Assembly: GCF_014257025.1 (NCBI RefSeq)
Contig: NZ_JACMSF010000053.1
Location: 1-62,636, forward strand
Reading direction: 5' to 3'
Length of the DNA stretch: 62,636 nucleotides
Source: Streptomyces cupreus
Lineage (GTDB): Bacteria > Actinomycetota > Actinomycetes > Streptomycetales > Streptomycetaceae
The notes under the pieces were generated by a model. That model did not search any database. It saw nothing but the letters and a program-made list of their open reading frames with translations, and was not told where the DNA came from. Shown here one piece after another: positions 34,813 to 46,367 of this stretch. Both the position numbers and the translations under genes were made by a program. Position 1 is the stretch's first letter. Each line of letters starts with the position of its first letter.

Positions 34813-36000
34813 ATGACCACCCCGACCGAGCTGGACCTGACCGACGCGACCGCCTTCGTACGGCACGACGCATACGAGTTCTGGCGCGACGTGCGCAAGC
34901 ACCGGCCCGTGTACTGGCACGAGGGAAATCCCGGTTTCTGGGTCGTCGCCCGTCACGCCGACGTGCTGTCCTGCTACGCCGACGTACGCTCCCTGAGTTC
35001 CGCTCGCGGGACCGTACTGGACGTCCTGCTGAGCGGCGGTGACTCGGCAGGCGGCAAGATGCTAGCGGTCACCGACCGGCCCCGCCACCGCGAGCTGCGC
35101 AACCTGATGCTGCGCGCCTTCTCCCCGCGCGTCCTCGGCGCGGTGGAGGAGAAGGTATGGGAACGGACGTCACGGCTCATCAAGACCGTCGCGCGGCAAG
35201 GGGAGTTCGACTTCGCGGCGGAGGTCGCCGAGCACATCCCGATGAACACGATCTGCGATCTGCTCTCCATTCCGGAGGCGGACCGCGAGAAGCTGCTGCG
35301 CTGGAACAAGCTGGCCCTCTCCTCGGACGACGCCGAGTCCGACCGGCTGGACTCCCTGGAGGCCCGGAACGAGATCATCGGCTACTTCATGGACCTCGCC
35401 CGGCACCGCCGCGGCGACCCCGGCGACGACGTGATCAGCATGATCGCGACGGCGGAGGCGGGAGGCCGCCCGTTGACGCTGGAGGAGGTCGCGCTCAACT
35501 GCTACAGCCTCGTGCTCGGCGGCGACGAGTCCTCCCGCGTGTCGGCGATCTGTGCGGTGAAGACGTTCGCCGAGCACCCCGCCCAGTGGCGGGCGTTGCG
35601 CGAAGGGTCGGCCGCGATCGACACGGCGGTCGAGGAGGTGCTGCGCTGGGCCACGCCGGCCATGCACTTCGCCCGCACCGCGACCCGGGACATGCGGATA
35701 GGCGGCCGGCAGGTGCGCGCGGGCGACATCGTGACGCTGTGGAACACCTCCGCCAACAACGACGAGGAAGTGTTCGACCAGCCGCGCCGGTTCGACCCGA
35801 CCCGCTCGCCCAACAAGCATCTCTCCTTCGGCCACGGCCCGCACTTCTGCGTCGGCGCGTTCCTCGGCCGGGCGGAGCTGCGCGCACTGCTGAGCGCGCT
35901 CACCGAGTCGGTTGCCGAGATCGAGGTGTGCGGCCGGCCCGCCCCGATCTACTCCAACTTCCTGAACGGCTACGCCAGTCTGCCGGTCGCCTTCCGCTGA
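34813..36000 (+). CDS. Cytochrome P450, aminoacyl-carrier beta-hydroxylase (Ecm12-like)
   Basis: 395 residues. It has the I-helix motif LGGDESSR (usual form GGDETTR), the K-helix EEVLR and the heme loop FGHGPHFCVG with C346 as iron ligand. It lacks a membrane anchor, like other bacterial P450s. It faces the A-T didomain gene, from which it is separated by 6 bp tail to tail. This pairing matches P450s that hydroxylate the beta carbon of tryptophan held on the carrier protein. No ferredoxin gene is in the window. ATG 34813 has no clear ribosome site. TTG 34807 is an alternative. Confidence 0.85.
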   Translation: MTTPTELDLTDATAFVRHDAYEFWRDVRKHRPVYWHEGNPGFWVVARHADVLSCYADVRSLSSARGTVLDVLLSGGDSAGGKMLAVTDRPRHRELRNLMLRAFSPRVLGAVEEKVWERTSRLIKTVARQGEFDFAAEVAEHIPMNTICDLLSIPEADREKLLRWNKLALSSDDAESDRLDSLEARNEIIGYFMDLARHRRGDPGDDVISMIATAEAGGRPLTLEEVALNCYSLVLGGDESSRVSAICAVKTFAEHPAQWRALREGSAAIDTAVEEVLRWATPAMHFARTATRDMRIGGRQVRAGDIVTLWNTSANNDEEVFDQPRRFDPTRSPNKHLSFGHGPHFCVGAFLGRAELRALLSALTESVAEIEVCGRPAPIYSNFLNGYASLPVAFR

Positions 36001-36006
36001 CGGCCG

Positions 36007-37761
36007 TCAGCCGGGCAGCCGGCTCTCGACGGCCGCGGCCAGCTCGCCGATCGTCGCCGACTCCAGCACGGTCCGGATCGACAGCGCGACCTCGAACCGC
36101 TCCCGGATCCGGGCGACCAGCCTGGTCGCCTGCACGGAGTGCCCGCCGAGCTGGAAGAAGTTGTCGGCGGCCGTTGCCTCCGGGATCCCGAGGACGTCCC
36201 GCACGATCGCGCAGACCACGACCGCGCAGTCATCGGCCTCGACGGCGTCCGGCGCCCGCCCGCCGCCGGGGAGTCCCTCAGCGCTCGCGTCCGGCAGTGC
36301 CCCCCGGTCGATCTTGCCGTTGGCCAGCGTCGGGAACCGCTCCAGCACCGTGACCCGTGCGGGCACCATGTGCGCGGGCAGCGACTCGGCGACATGGGCG
36401 CGCAGATCACCCGGCTCGACCGGCGCCGTGGTGGTGACGTAGCCGACGACATGCGCGTCGGCCAGCTCACCCCGCACCACGGCGACGGCGACGTCCACCG
36501 CCGGATGGGCGGCGAGCCGGGCTTCGATCTCACCGAGTTCGACGCGGAAACCGCGCAGCTTCACCTGGCCGTCGGCGCGGCCCGCGAAGAACAGCTCGCC
36601 GTCCGGGCCCCTGCGGCCCCGGTCGCCCGTGCGGTACATCCGGGTGCCCGGCGGCCCGAACGGGTCGGCCACGAACTTCGCCGCGGTCGCCGGGGACCGG
36701 TTGAGATAGCCGCGCGCCAGCCCGCTGCCCGCGATGTACAGCTCGCCCTCCGTGCCGGGCGGCACCGGGCGCAGGCGCTCGTCGAGCACATGCACCTCCT
36801 TGCCGAACCACGGAGTGCCGATCCCGATGTCACCGGCGTCGCGCACCGGCCCGGCGATCGTCGCCCCGACGGTCACCTCGGTCGGACCGTAACCGTTGAA
36901 CATCCGCCGTGCCCGCGACCACTTGCGCACCAGCGTCGGCGTACAGCTGTCCCCCGTGGACATGACGGTCCCGCCGGGCAGGACGTCCTCGGCGTCGGTC
37001 TCGCTGAGCGCCACCGGGGGCAGTACCGCGTGCGTGATGCCGTACTTGAGCAAGGTGTTCCACAGCGGATGGCCCGGCAGCAGGTCGTCGGCGGGCACCA
37101 TCACGAGAGCCGCCCCGGACAGCAGCGCCAGGGACACGTCCCAGAAGGCGGCGTCGAAACTGATGGACGCCCACTGGAGCACGCGGTCGCCCGGGCCCGG
37201 CCGCAGGACGGCCGCCTGGGTGGCGGCCATGTCGCGCACACCGCTGTGCGGCACGGCGACACCCTTGGGCGTTCCGGTCGACCCCGAGGTGTAGATGACG
37301 TACATCAGGTGCTCGGGGCGCAGTGCGGCGCGGCGCTCGTGCTGGGCGACGTCGTGCCCCGGCAGAGCCGCGCACGTGGCACGGAACGCCGGGTCGTCGA
37401 GGACGAGTTCCTCCGGACCCGCGCCGAGGGGCGCCACCGAGGAGGACCGCAGCAGCAGCACCGGCCGCGCGTCGGAGAGCATGAACGACAGGCGTTCCGC
37501 CGGATAGTCCGGGTCGAGCGGGAGGTAGGCGCCGCCGGCCTTGAGCACCGCCATGATCGCCACGATCAGTTCTCTCGACTTCGGCATCGCGACCGCAACG
37601 AGCGAGTCGGGACCGACACCGTGCGCAATGAGCCTGCGGGCGAGCCGGTTGATCCGGGTGTTCAGCTCCGCGTACCCGAGGGTGCCCTCCCCGTCGACGA
37701 GGGCGGGCTCTCCGCCCTGTCGGGCGACGATTGACTCGAACAGTGCAGGAACCGTGTTCAA
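36007..37761 (-). CDS. A-T didomain NRPS, predicted Trp-loading (Ecm13-like)
   Basis: 584 residues. The adenylation domain (about 1-490) has YTSGSTGTPKG (A3), NGYGPTEVTVG (A5), YRTGDRGRRGPDGE (A7) and ANGKIDRGAL (A10). A carrier domain follows (QLGGHSVQATRL). There is no condensation domain, so it is a loading station for tailoring of a bound amino acid. By eye the pocket reads DAWVMTGVGK, large and hydrophobic, which suits tryptophan. With the adjacent P450 and a thioesterase it would make free beta-hydroxytryptophan. It converges on the P450 gene. Confidence 0.82.
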   Translation of the reverse strand: MNTVPALFESIVARQGGEPALVDGEGTLGYAELNTRINRLARRLIAHGVGPDSLVAVAMPKSRELIVAIMAVLKAGGAYLPLDPDYPAERLSFMLSDARPVLLLRSSSVAPLGAGPEELVLDDPAFRATCAALPGHDVAQHERRAALRPEHLMYVIYTSGSTGTPKGVAVPHSGVRDMAATQAAVLRPGPGDRVLQWASISFDAAFWDVSLALLSGAALVMVPADDLLPGHPLWNTLLKYGITHAVLPPVALSETDAEDVLPGGTVMSTGDSCTPTLVRKWSRARRMFNGYGPTEVTVGATIAGPVRDAGDIGIGTPWFGKEVHVLDERLRPVPPGTEGELYIAGSGLARGYLNRSPATAAKFVADPFGPPGTRMYRTGDRGRRGPDGELFFAGRADGQVKLRGFRVELGEIEARLAAHPAVDVAVAVVRGELADAHVVGYVTTTAPVEPGDLRAHVAESLPAHMVPARVTVLERFPTLANGKIDRGALPDASAEGLPGGGRAPDAVEADDCAVVVCAIVRDVLGIPEATAADNFFQLGGHSVQATRLVARIRERFEVALSIRTVLESATIGELAAAVESRLPG

Positions 37762-37850
37762 GCGCGGTCAGCTCCTTCGGGAGGCTCCCTGATCGACGGC
37801 GAATCTAATCTCCGGCGCCCGGGGAGCCCGGCGAATCCTTCCCGTCTCTG

Positions 37851-39059
37851 TCAGTGCTCGCTCCCGGCACCGGCGGGTGCGCGCAGGAGGTCCCCCGACC
37901 GGGTGACGGCGGCGCCGTCGCGGACGTGCAGGACCGCGTCGGTGGTGTCCAGGAGGGCCTGGTCGAGCGGAAAGTAGCCCTGCTGCGGGGTGGTGTCCGT
38001 CCGGGTCCGGGCGGCGGCGACCGTGCCGGTGGGGGTCAGGGCCCAATCGGTGACGCGGTCCTGCAGAACGCTCTCGTAGGTGCCCGGCTCGGGGTCGCCC
38101 AGCCCGATGGCCTCACTGCGGCCGAGGCTGCCGGCGACGAAGATGTACTGCTCGCCCAGCAGCGGTGCCACGACGGTGCCGGCCCCGGGCCAGCCGACGC
38201 GCAGGTCTCCCAGGCTCCAGGTGCTCGGGGTCCGCTGGAGGTGCACGTTGTGGGCGAAGACCAGCGTCGCCCCCCGGCGACCCTCGATGCTGCGGATGTC
38301 CAGGAGGTTCTGCGCCATGAGCGCGTCCCGGGTGGCGAACAGCCGGGACAGCCGGGTGTTGTTCTCCACGCGCTGGGCCGCCTGCCAGTGGTAGCGCAGC
38401 AGACCGAGGCCGGCGGTGAGGTGTGTCCTGGCCCGGAGCCACTCCGCGCGCGAGGTCTGCGCGATCCGCTCGGCGGCGTTGGAGTGGAGCAGGGTGAGCA
38501 TGTCGTCGGCGAGGGACCGCAGCCGCTCGGCCTCGGGCGTGGCGCCGACCGACATGGCCGGGTCCATCACCGCCTCCGTACGGCTCCACTGCTCGTCCGC
38601 GCCGAACAGCCCGGTCAGGTCGAGGTCGAGCCCCAGATAGTCCCGGGCGTGCTCGAGACAGCGCCGCGGGCTGGGGGCGCTGGTCGTCTCCGTCGGGACG
38701 TCGAAGCCGTGGAAGGTCAGCTGCTCCTCCGGCGGCAGGCTCGCGTTGTGGTCGCGCATCCAGGCGACGAGGCGCCGGTTGGTCTCCAGGTTCCCGAAGC
38801 CGTGGGAGAAGCCCTCCCGCGCCACCTCGTCGAGATCCCCGTAGCCGCCCTTGACGAAGTCGTCGACGCGCAGCGCGGCCACGCGGTCGGTCTCCAGGGC
38901 GATCGAGTGGAAGCCGAGGCGGGTCAGCCGGGCGAACAGCTCGTTGCGTACCCACCCGAAGGCGGGTTCCCGGTGCGTGGGTTCGCCGAGCGCCAGCACG
39001 GCGCACGAGGCGACGGGAAGGTCGTGGAAGTCCTTTCTCATGTCTGTCAATCGAATCAT
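37851..39059 (-). CDS. Erythromycin-esterase-family hydrolase
   Basis: 402 residues with the family signatures LGEPTHREPAF near the start, IALETD, and LVFAHNVHLQR near residue 270, which give the conserved Glu and His residues. This family opens macrolactones (EreA/EreB) and related esters. In a depsipeptide cluster it could cleave the ester bonds of the product as self-protection or take part in maturation. Both are inference. It follows the A-T gene on the same strand after 89 bp. ATG 39041 is an alternative start. Confidence 0.72.
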   Translation of the reverse strand: MIRLTDMRKDFHDLPVASCAVLALGEPTHREPAFGWVRNELFARLTRLGFHSIALETDRVAALRVDDFVKGGYGDLDEVAREGFSHGFGNLETNRRLVAWMRDHNASLPPEEQLTFHGFDVPTETTSAPSPRRCLEHARDYLGLDLDLTGLFGADEQWSRTEAVMDPAMSVGATPEAERLRSLADDMLTLLHSNAAERIAQTSRAEWLRARTHLTAGLGLLRYHWQAAQRVENNTRLSRLFATRDALMAQNLLDIRSIEGRRGATLVFAHNVHLQRTPSTWSLGDLRVGWPGAGTVVAPLLGEQYIFVAGSLGRSEAIGLGDPEPGTYESVLQDRVTDWALTPTGTVAAARTRTDTTPQQGYFPLDQALLDTTDAVLHVRDGAAVTRSGDLLRAPAGAGSEH

Positions 39060-39127
39060 TGAAAGACCTGTTGAGGCTTACGGCGATGCCGTCGGCGCCG
39101 CGGGCGGACTCGCCGGGCCGCGAGGTC

Positions 39128-39904
39128 TCAAACCGTCGGTGGGGACCCTGGCGCGGGAGCGGGTTCCGTGGCGGCCGGCGGTCCGGCCGGGGCGACGCCC
39201 AGGAGGGCCACGTACCCGCCGAGACGGGCCGCCGCGTCGAGCATGGACACACCGCGGGCCGTGAGCCGTCGCCGCCAGTCGTCGAGGGCGGCGGACAGCG
39301 CCTCGGTGCCGCCGGCCGTGCGGATCTGCCGAACCACCGTGCGGATGTGCTCCAGCGGGTAGCCCCCGCGCCGCAGGAGATGGGTCAGCTCGGCGTCGCG
39401 TACGTCCGTGGCGCCGAACGAACGGTGGCCGGTGACCGGCTCCCGGGCGGGGGTGAGGATGCCCACCGCCTCCCAGTTCCGCAGGGTCGCCGCGGTCACC
39501 CCCAGACGGCGCGCGAGTTCGCCGATGCTGAGCGGCTCGCTGCCGGCGGAGGTGTGCTCGGCGAGGCCGGGGCCGCGGGTGAGGTGCTCCACCGCCCGCC
39601 CCACCGCGTCCAGCGTGCTTCGGTCGCGCAGCAATTGGGCGTGGCCGCGGTCGACGGCGGTCAGCGCGGCGTCGAGGTCGCCGGTGTTGAGCGACCGCAT
39701 GATCTCGCCGCCCGTGGCGTAACCGTATGCCTGCACGAGCGCCAGATAGGCGTGCAGGGCCGCCGCGTGGACCTCGGTGTAGGTGCGGTAGCCGGACGGG
39801 GTGCGCCGGGCGAGCGGGATGAACCCGTCCCGCTCGTAGTTGCGGACCGCCTGGGTGGAAATGCCGTGCTCACGGGCCAGGTCGTATGGACGCAGGTACT
39901 TCAC
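39128..39904 (-). CDS. MerR-family regulator with two tandem DNA-binding domains
   Basis: 258 residues from GTG 39904. The longer frame to 39985 runs into the divergent promoter. The first MerR helix-turn-helix is at residues 1-70 (YDLAREHGISTQAVRNYERDG, then SGYRTY). A second one follows around residue 130 (LSIGELARRLGVTAATLRNW, then TGHRSF). The helical segment between them could bind a ligand. It is divergent from the UvrA-like resistance gene, with TTGAG/CTCAA boxes in the shared gap, so it probably regulates resistance in response to the product. Confidence 0.82.
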   Translation of the reverse strand: MKYLRPYDLAREHGISTQAVRNYERDGFIPLARRTPSGYRTYTEVHAAALHAYLALVQAYGYATGGEIMRSLNTGDLDAALTAVDRGHAQLLRDRSTLDAVGRAVEHLTRGPGLAEHTSAGSEPLSIGELARRLGVTAATLRNWEAVGILTPAREPVTGHRSFGATDVRDAELTHLLRRGGYPLEHIRTVVRQIRTAGGTEALSAALDDWRRRLTARGVSMLDAAARLGGYVALLGVAPAGPPAATEPAPAPGSPPTV

Positions 39905-40061
39905 GGTTTGAGACTTTATCCGAAGAACTGGGCGTGATTCCTTCAAAACCCTCAACCGACTTTGCAGGTATACGCTTGAGCCCATGAACCGGGACGTTCA
40001 GGAACTCGTCACCACGTCGCATGACGAAGGCGTGCTGCGTCCGACAAACGGGAGGGACACC
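39905..40061. promoter_or_regulatory. Divergent promoter region of MerR and UvrA-like genes
   Basis: This 157-bp gap is A/T-rich for this DNA. It holds related boxes GGTTTGAG (39905-39912), CCTCAACC (39950-39957) and CTTGAG (39975-39980), and a possible -10 TATACG (39969-39974) with TTCAAA 21 bp before it. A long spacer is typical of MerR-controlled promoters. The exact promoter elements are uncertain. Confidence 0.4.
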
Positions 40062-42440
<2,379 letters not shown>

Positions 42441-42460
42441 CGCGACGCGGCCATGCGCCT

Positions 42461-42489
42461 GCCCCCGCCCGGTGACTCGGGGCGGGGGC
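42461..42489 (+). terminator. Hairpin terminator after the UvrA-like gene
   Basis: A perfect 10-bp stem GCCCCCGCCC/GGGCGGGGGC with a 9-nt loop, 20 bp after the UvrA-like stop. The rest of the 293-bp gap to 42733 shows no gene and probably carries the promoter of the following long operon. Confidence 0.75.
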
Positions 42490-42733
42490 GTCGACCGCGG
42501 CCGGCTCGTGCCCGGCCGGGAAAGCCGGCGTCGCCCGTGCCGCGCAGGCGCACAACTGTCTGGCTCACCTCTTTCGCCCGCACCTTTCCACCACCGCGGC
42601 GGCGACCACAATGCGGGCTGACGGCTTCCGCCCGCTGACAGCCCATTCCGGCGTTCCCACACCGAGCACCGGCCGGACCGCTCCTGCGGTGGACGAACCC
42701 CGTTCATGTCGCCCGACGGAAGGGATCAGACCG

Positions 42734-43672
42734 ATGTCCTCGCACGCCGACCACACCACCGTGATCGTGGGAGCCGGCCCTGCCGGGCTCACCGCGGCGC
42801 TCGGCCTGGCCAGATACCGGCACCCGGTGATCGTCGTGGACAGCCCCCGGGTACCGCGCAACAGCGCGTCGGCGGGCGTTCACGGCCACATCGGAATGGA
42901 CGGCGTCACTCCCGCCGAGTTCCGGGAGCGCGCCTGGCGGGAACTCTCCCGGTACACGACCGTGGAGCGGCTGGAGGACGACGCCGACAGCGTGTCCCCC
43001 GCTCCCGGCGGGGGCTTCCGGGTCGCCCTCGGTGGCGGTGAGACCGTCGAGGCCCGAACCGTCCTGCTCGCGACCGGTGTCGTCGACGTCCATCCGGCCG
43101 ACGTGGACGGCTTCGCGGAGTGCTGGGGCCGCAGCGTGATCCACTGCCCGTTCTGCCTCGGTGAGGAGAACGCCGGTCGGCGCTGGGCGACGGTCGCCGA
43201 CAACGCGGAACTCGCGGGACTGTCGGCCGTGGCCTTCCGCGCCTGGAGCGAGGACACGATCGCGATCTGCCAGGAGTCGATGCCCGGCCTGGAGACCGCT
43301 CGCGTGACCGCGCGAAGCAGGGGAGGGGACGTCGTCACGGGAACGGTCCGCCGCCTGCACCACCAGGAAGGGGCCCTGTACGGCATCGAGTTGGCCAACG
43401 GCAGGGTCCTGGAGCGGCAGACCCTGGTGTGGACGCCGCGACAGCGGCAGCAACCCGTCGTGCAGCGGGCAGCCGACGAACTGAAGCTGACCGTCGACGA
43501 CGCCGGCTTCGTCGTCGTCGACGCCTCCCAGTGCACCAGCGTGCCGGGCCTGTACGCGGCCGGGGACCTGGCCAGTCGCTGGAAGCAGTCGGTCACCGCG
43601 TCGACCGCGGCGGGAGCGGCGGCCGCCGACGCCATCCACATGTCGGCCCTGCTCGGTGCCGTGCACCACTGA
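42734..43672 (+). CDS. Thioredoxin-reductase-like dithiol oxidase (Ecm17-like)
   Basis: 312 residues. It has an FAD motif VIVGAGPAG (residues 10-18), a redox motif C138-P-F-C141 (VIHCPFCLGEEN) and a final FAD motif GLYAAGDLASRW. The CPFC centre and the lack of a thioredoxin-interaction extension match oxidases that form disulfides in natural products (GliT, HlmI, Ecm17). Here it would join the two N-methylcysteine thiols of the cyclic dimer. It heads a long same-strand gene run. ATG 42734 fits the family start. Confidence 0.87.
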   Translation: MSSHADHTTVIVGAGPAGLTAALGLARYRHPVIVVDSPRVPRNSASAGVHGHIGMDGVTPAEFRERAWRELSRYTTVERLEDDADSVSPAPGGGFRVALGGGETVEARTVLLATGVVDVHPADVDGFAECWGRSVIHCPFCLGEENAGRRWATVADNAELAGLSAVAFRAWSEDTIAICQESMPGLETARVTARSRGGDVVTGTVRRLHHQEGALYGIELANGRVLERQTLVWTPRQRQQPVVQRAADELKLTVDDAGFVVVDASQCTSVPGLYAAGDLASRWKQSVTASTAAGAAAADAIHMSALLGAVHH

Positions 43673-43737
43673 ACCGGGTCGCCGCCCCGCCACCATGCAC
43701 CCCAGGGCGCGTCGGACCAGGAAAGGAATCACGGCAG

Positions 43738-44717
<980 letters not shown>

Positions 44718-44721
<4 letters not shown>

Positions 44722-45536
44722 CCTCCACCACTCTGACGCGGGAGAGCGGCACGTCGTACACGCTGTCGGGCAACGCACTCGCATGGTGGTTCTCCGACGT
44801 GTGGCAAATGACCCTGCGCAACGTACGACACGTACTGCGCAGCCCCGAACTGGTGATGTTCTCGCTGGTCCAGCCGGTGATGTTCATCCTGCTGTTCACA
44901 TACGTCTTCGGCGGCGCCATCGATGTCGGCGGCGAACGCTACGCCCAGTTCCTGCTGCCCGGCATCCTCGTCCAGATGGCGCTCTACGGTTCCGCCGCCG
45001 GTACCACCATCGGGGTCGCCGCCGAGATGCACGAGGGCCTCATGGACCGCTTCCGGTCGATGCCGATGAGCCGTACCGCCGTGCTGATCGGACGCACGCT
45101 GTCGGAGATCTTCCGCAACGTCGGCGTGGCCGGCGTGACCGTGGGAGTGGGCCTGCTGGTCGGCTTCCGGTTCCGCAACGGCCTCGTGCCCGCGCTGGCC
45201 GGCCTGCTGCTGTTGCTGCTGTTCGGCTACGCGGTGTCGTGGTTCGCCACATACCTCGGGCTGTTGGTGCGCAACGCGGAAGCCGCCCAGGCGGTCGGCG
45301 GTGTGTGGATCTTCCCGTTCACCCTGATCTCCTCGGCGTTCGTACCGACAGGCACGATGCCGGGCTGGCTGGAGGCGTATGCCGCCCACAGCCCGATGAC
45401 GGCGGCGGTGAACGCGCTGCGCGCACTGTTCACCGGGGGCCCGGCGACCAGCTATGTCCTGCAGACCGTGGCCTGGTCGGTCGGCCTGATCGCGGTGTTC
45501 GCCCCGCTCGCGGTCCGCAAGTACGGCTCGCGCTGA
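44718..45536 (+). CDS. ABC-2 type drug exporter permease (DrrB-like)
   Basis: 272 residues with a cytosolic N-terminus (ALAWWFSDVWQMTLRNVRH) and about six membrane helices (for example VMFILLFTYVF, LLLLLLFGYAVSWFATYLG). It has the ABC-2 motif YAAHSPMTAAVNALRALF. Together with the overlapping ATPase gene it forms an exporter of the DrrAB type, probably for the bis-intercalator. Confidence 0.9.
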
Positions 45537-45604
45537 CCGGCGGCCGATACCTCCGTGACAGAAGTCCGCAAGAGACCGAGGATGCGCCGGGGGCCGACGC
45601 AATC

Positions 45605-46327
45605 ATGGCAGCCATGACTGAACCTGCCGGCGCATCTGACGGACCCGCGGTGATGACCGAGGTTTTCGACGCCGTCTACCGCGGGGAGAGCCCGTTCGGT
45701 AACCGCCCGCCGTGGGACATCGGGGCGCCTCAGCCCGCCTACGTCGCCCTGGAGAAAGAGGGCCTCATCGGCGGCACGGTGCTCGACGCGGGCTGCGGCA
45801 CCGGTGAGGACGCCCTCCACCTGGCGGGCAGGGGCTACGCGGTGACGGGGCTGGACCTGTCCCCGACGGCGATCTCCCTCGCCCGGGACAAGGCCAGGGC
45901 ACGCGGACTCGGCGCCGTCTTCGAAGTCGCCGACGCCCTCGACCTCAGGGGTTACGAAGGGCGTTTCGACACCGTGATCGACTCCGGCCTCGCCCATACC
46001 TTCGAGGGCGACAGGCTGCGCTCCTACGCGGCGGCCCTGCACCGGGCCTGCCGCCCGGGGGCGGTGGCGCACATCCTCTCGGTCAGCGACCGGGGGTCCG
46101 CGGAGATGCAGGCGCGGCTCGCCGCGGCCATCGAGGAGATACCGGCGCCGCTCCCGGATGACGACGAGCGGCCCGGCCTCAAACGCTCCGCCGACCACTT
46201 GCGCAACGGCTTCGCCGACGGCTGGACGGTCGAGTCGATCGACGAGGCTCTCATGCGCGGCATCATCCCGACTACGTCGGAACTCCTCGACGTGCACGCC
46301 TGGCTCGGACGTTTCCGCCGTAGCTGA
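45605..46327 (+). CDS. SAM-dependent methyltransferase (Ecm18-like, thioacetal-forming candidate)
   Basis: 240 residues of the class I methyltransferase fold. Motif I is VLDAGCGTGEDALHLAGRG, the acidic residue of strand 2 is in VTGLDLS, and FDTVIDSGLAHTF follows. The N-terminal FDAVYRGESPFGNRPPWDIG is the thiopurine-methyltransferase-like entry seen in Ecm18, which methylates one sulfur of the triostin disulfide to give the thioacetal of echinomycin. Its position after the dithiol oxidase and exporter supports that role. If so, the final product would be of quinomycin rather than triostin type. ATG 45614 is an alternative start. Confidence 0.8.
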   Translation: MAAMTEPAGASDGPAVMTEVFDAVYRGESPFGNRPPWDIGAPQPAYVALEKEGLIGGTVLDAGCGTGEDALHLAGRGYAVTGLDLSPTAISLARDKARARGLGAVFEVADALDLRGYEGRFDTVIDSGLAHTFEGDRLRSYAAALHRACRPGAVAHILSVSDRGSAEMQARLAAAIEEIPAPLPDDDERPGLKRSADHLRNGFADGWTVESIDEALMRGIIPTTSELLDVHAWLGRFRRS

Positions 46328-46367
46328 CCGCGACCATCGAAGACGGCCCCTGAGAAGGTGATGAACG

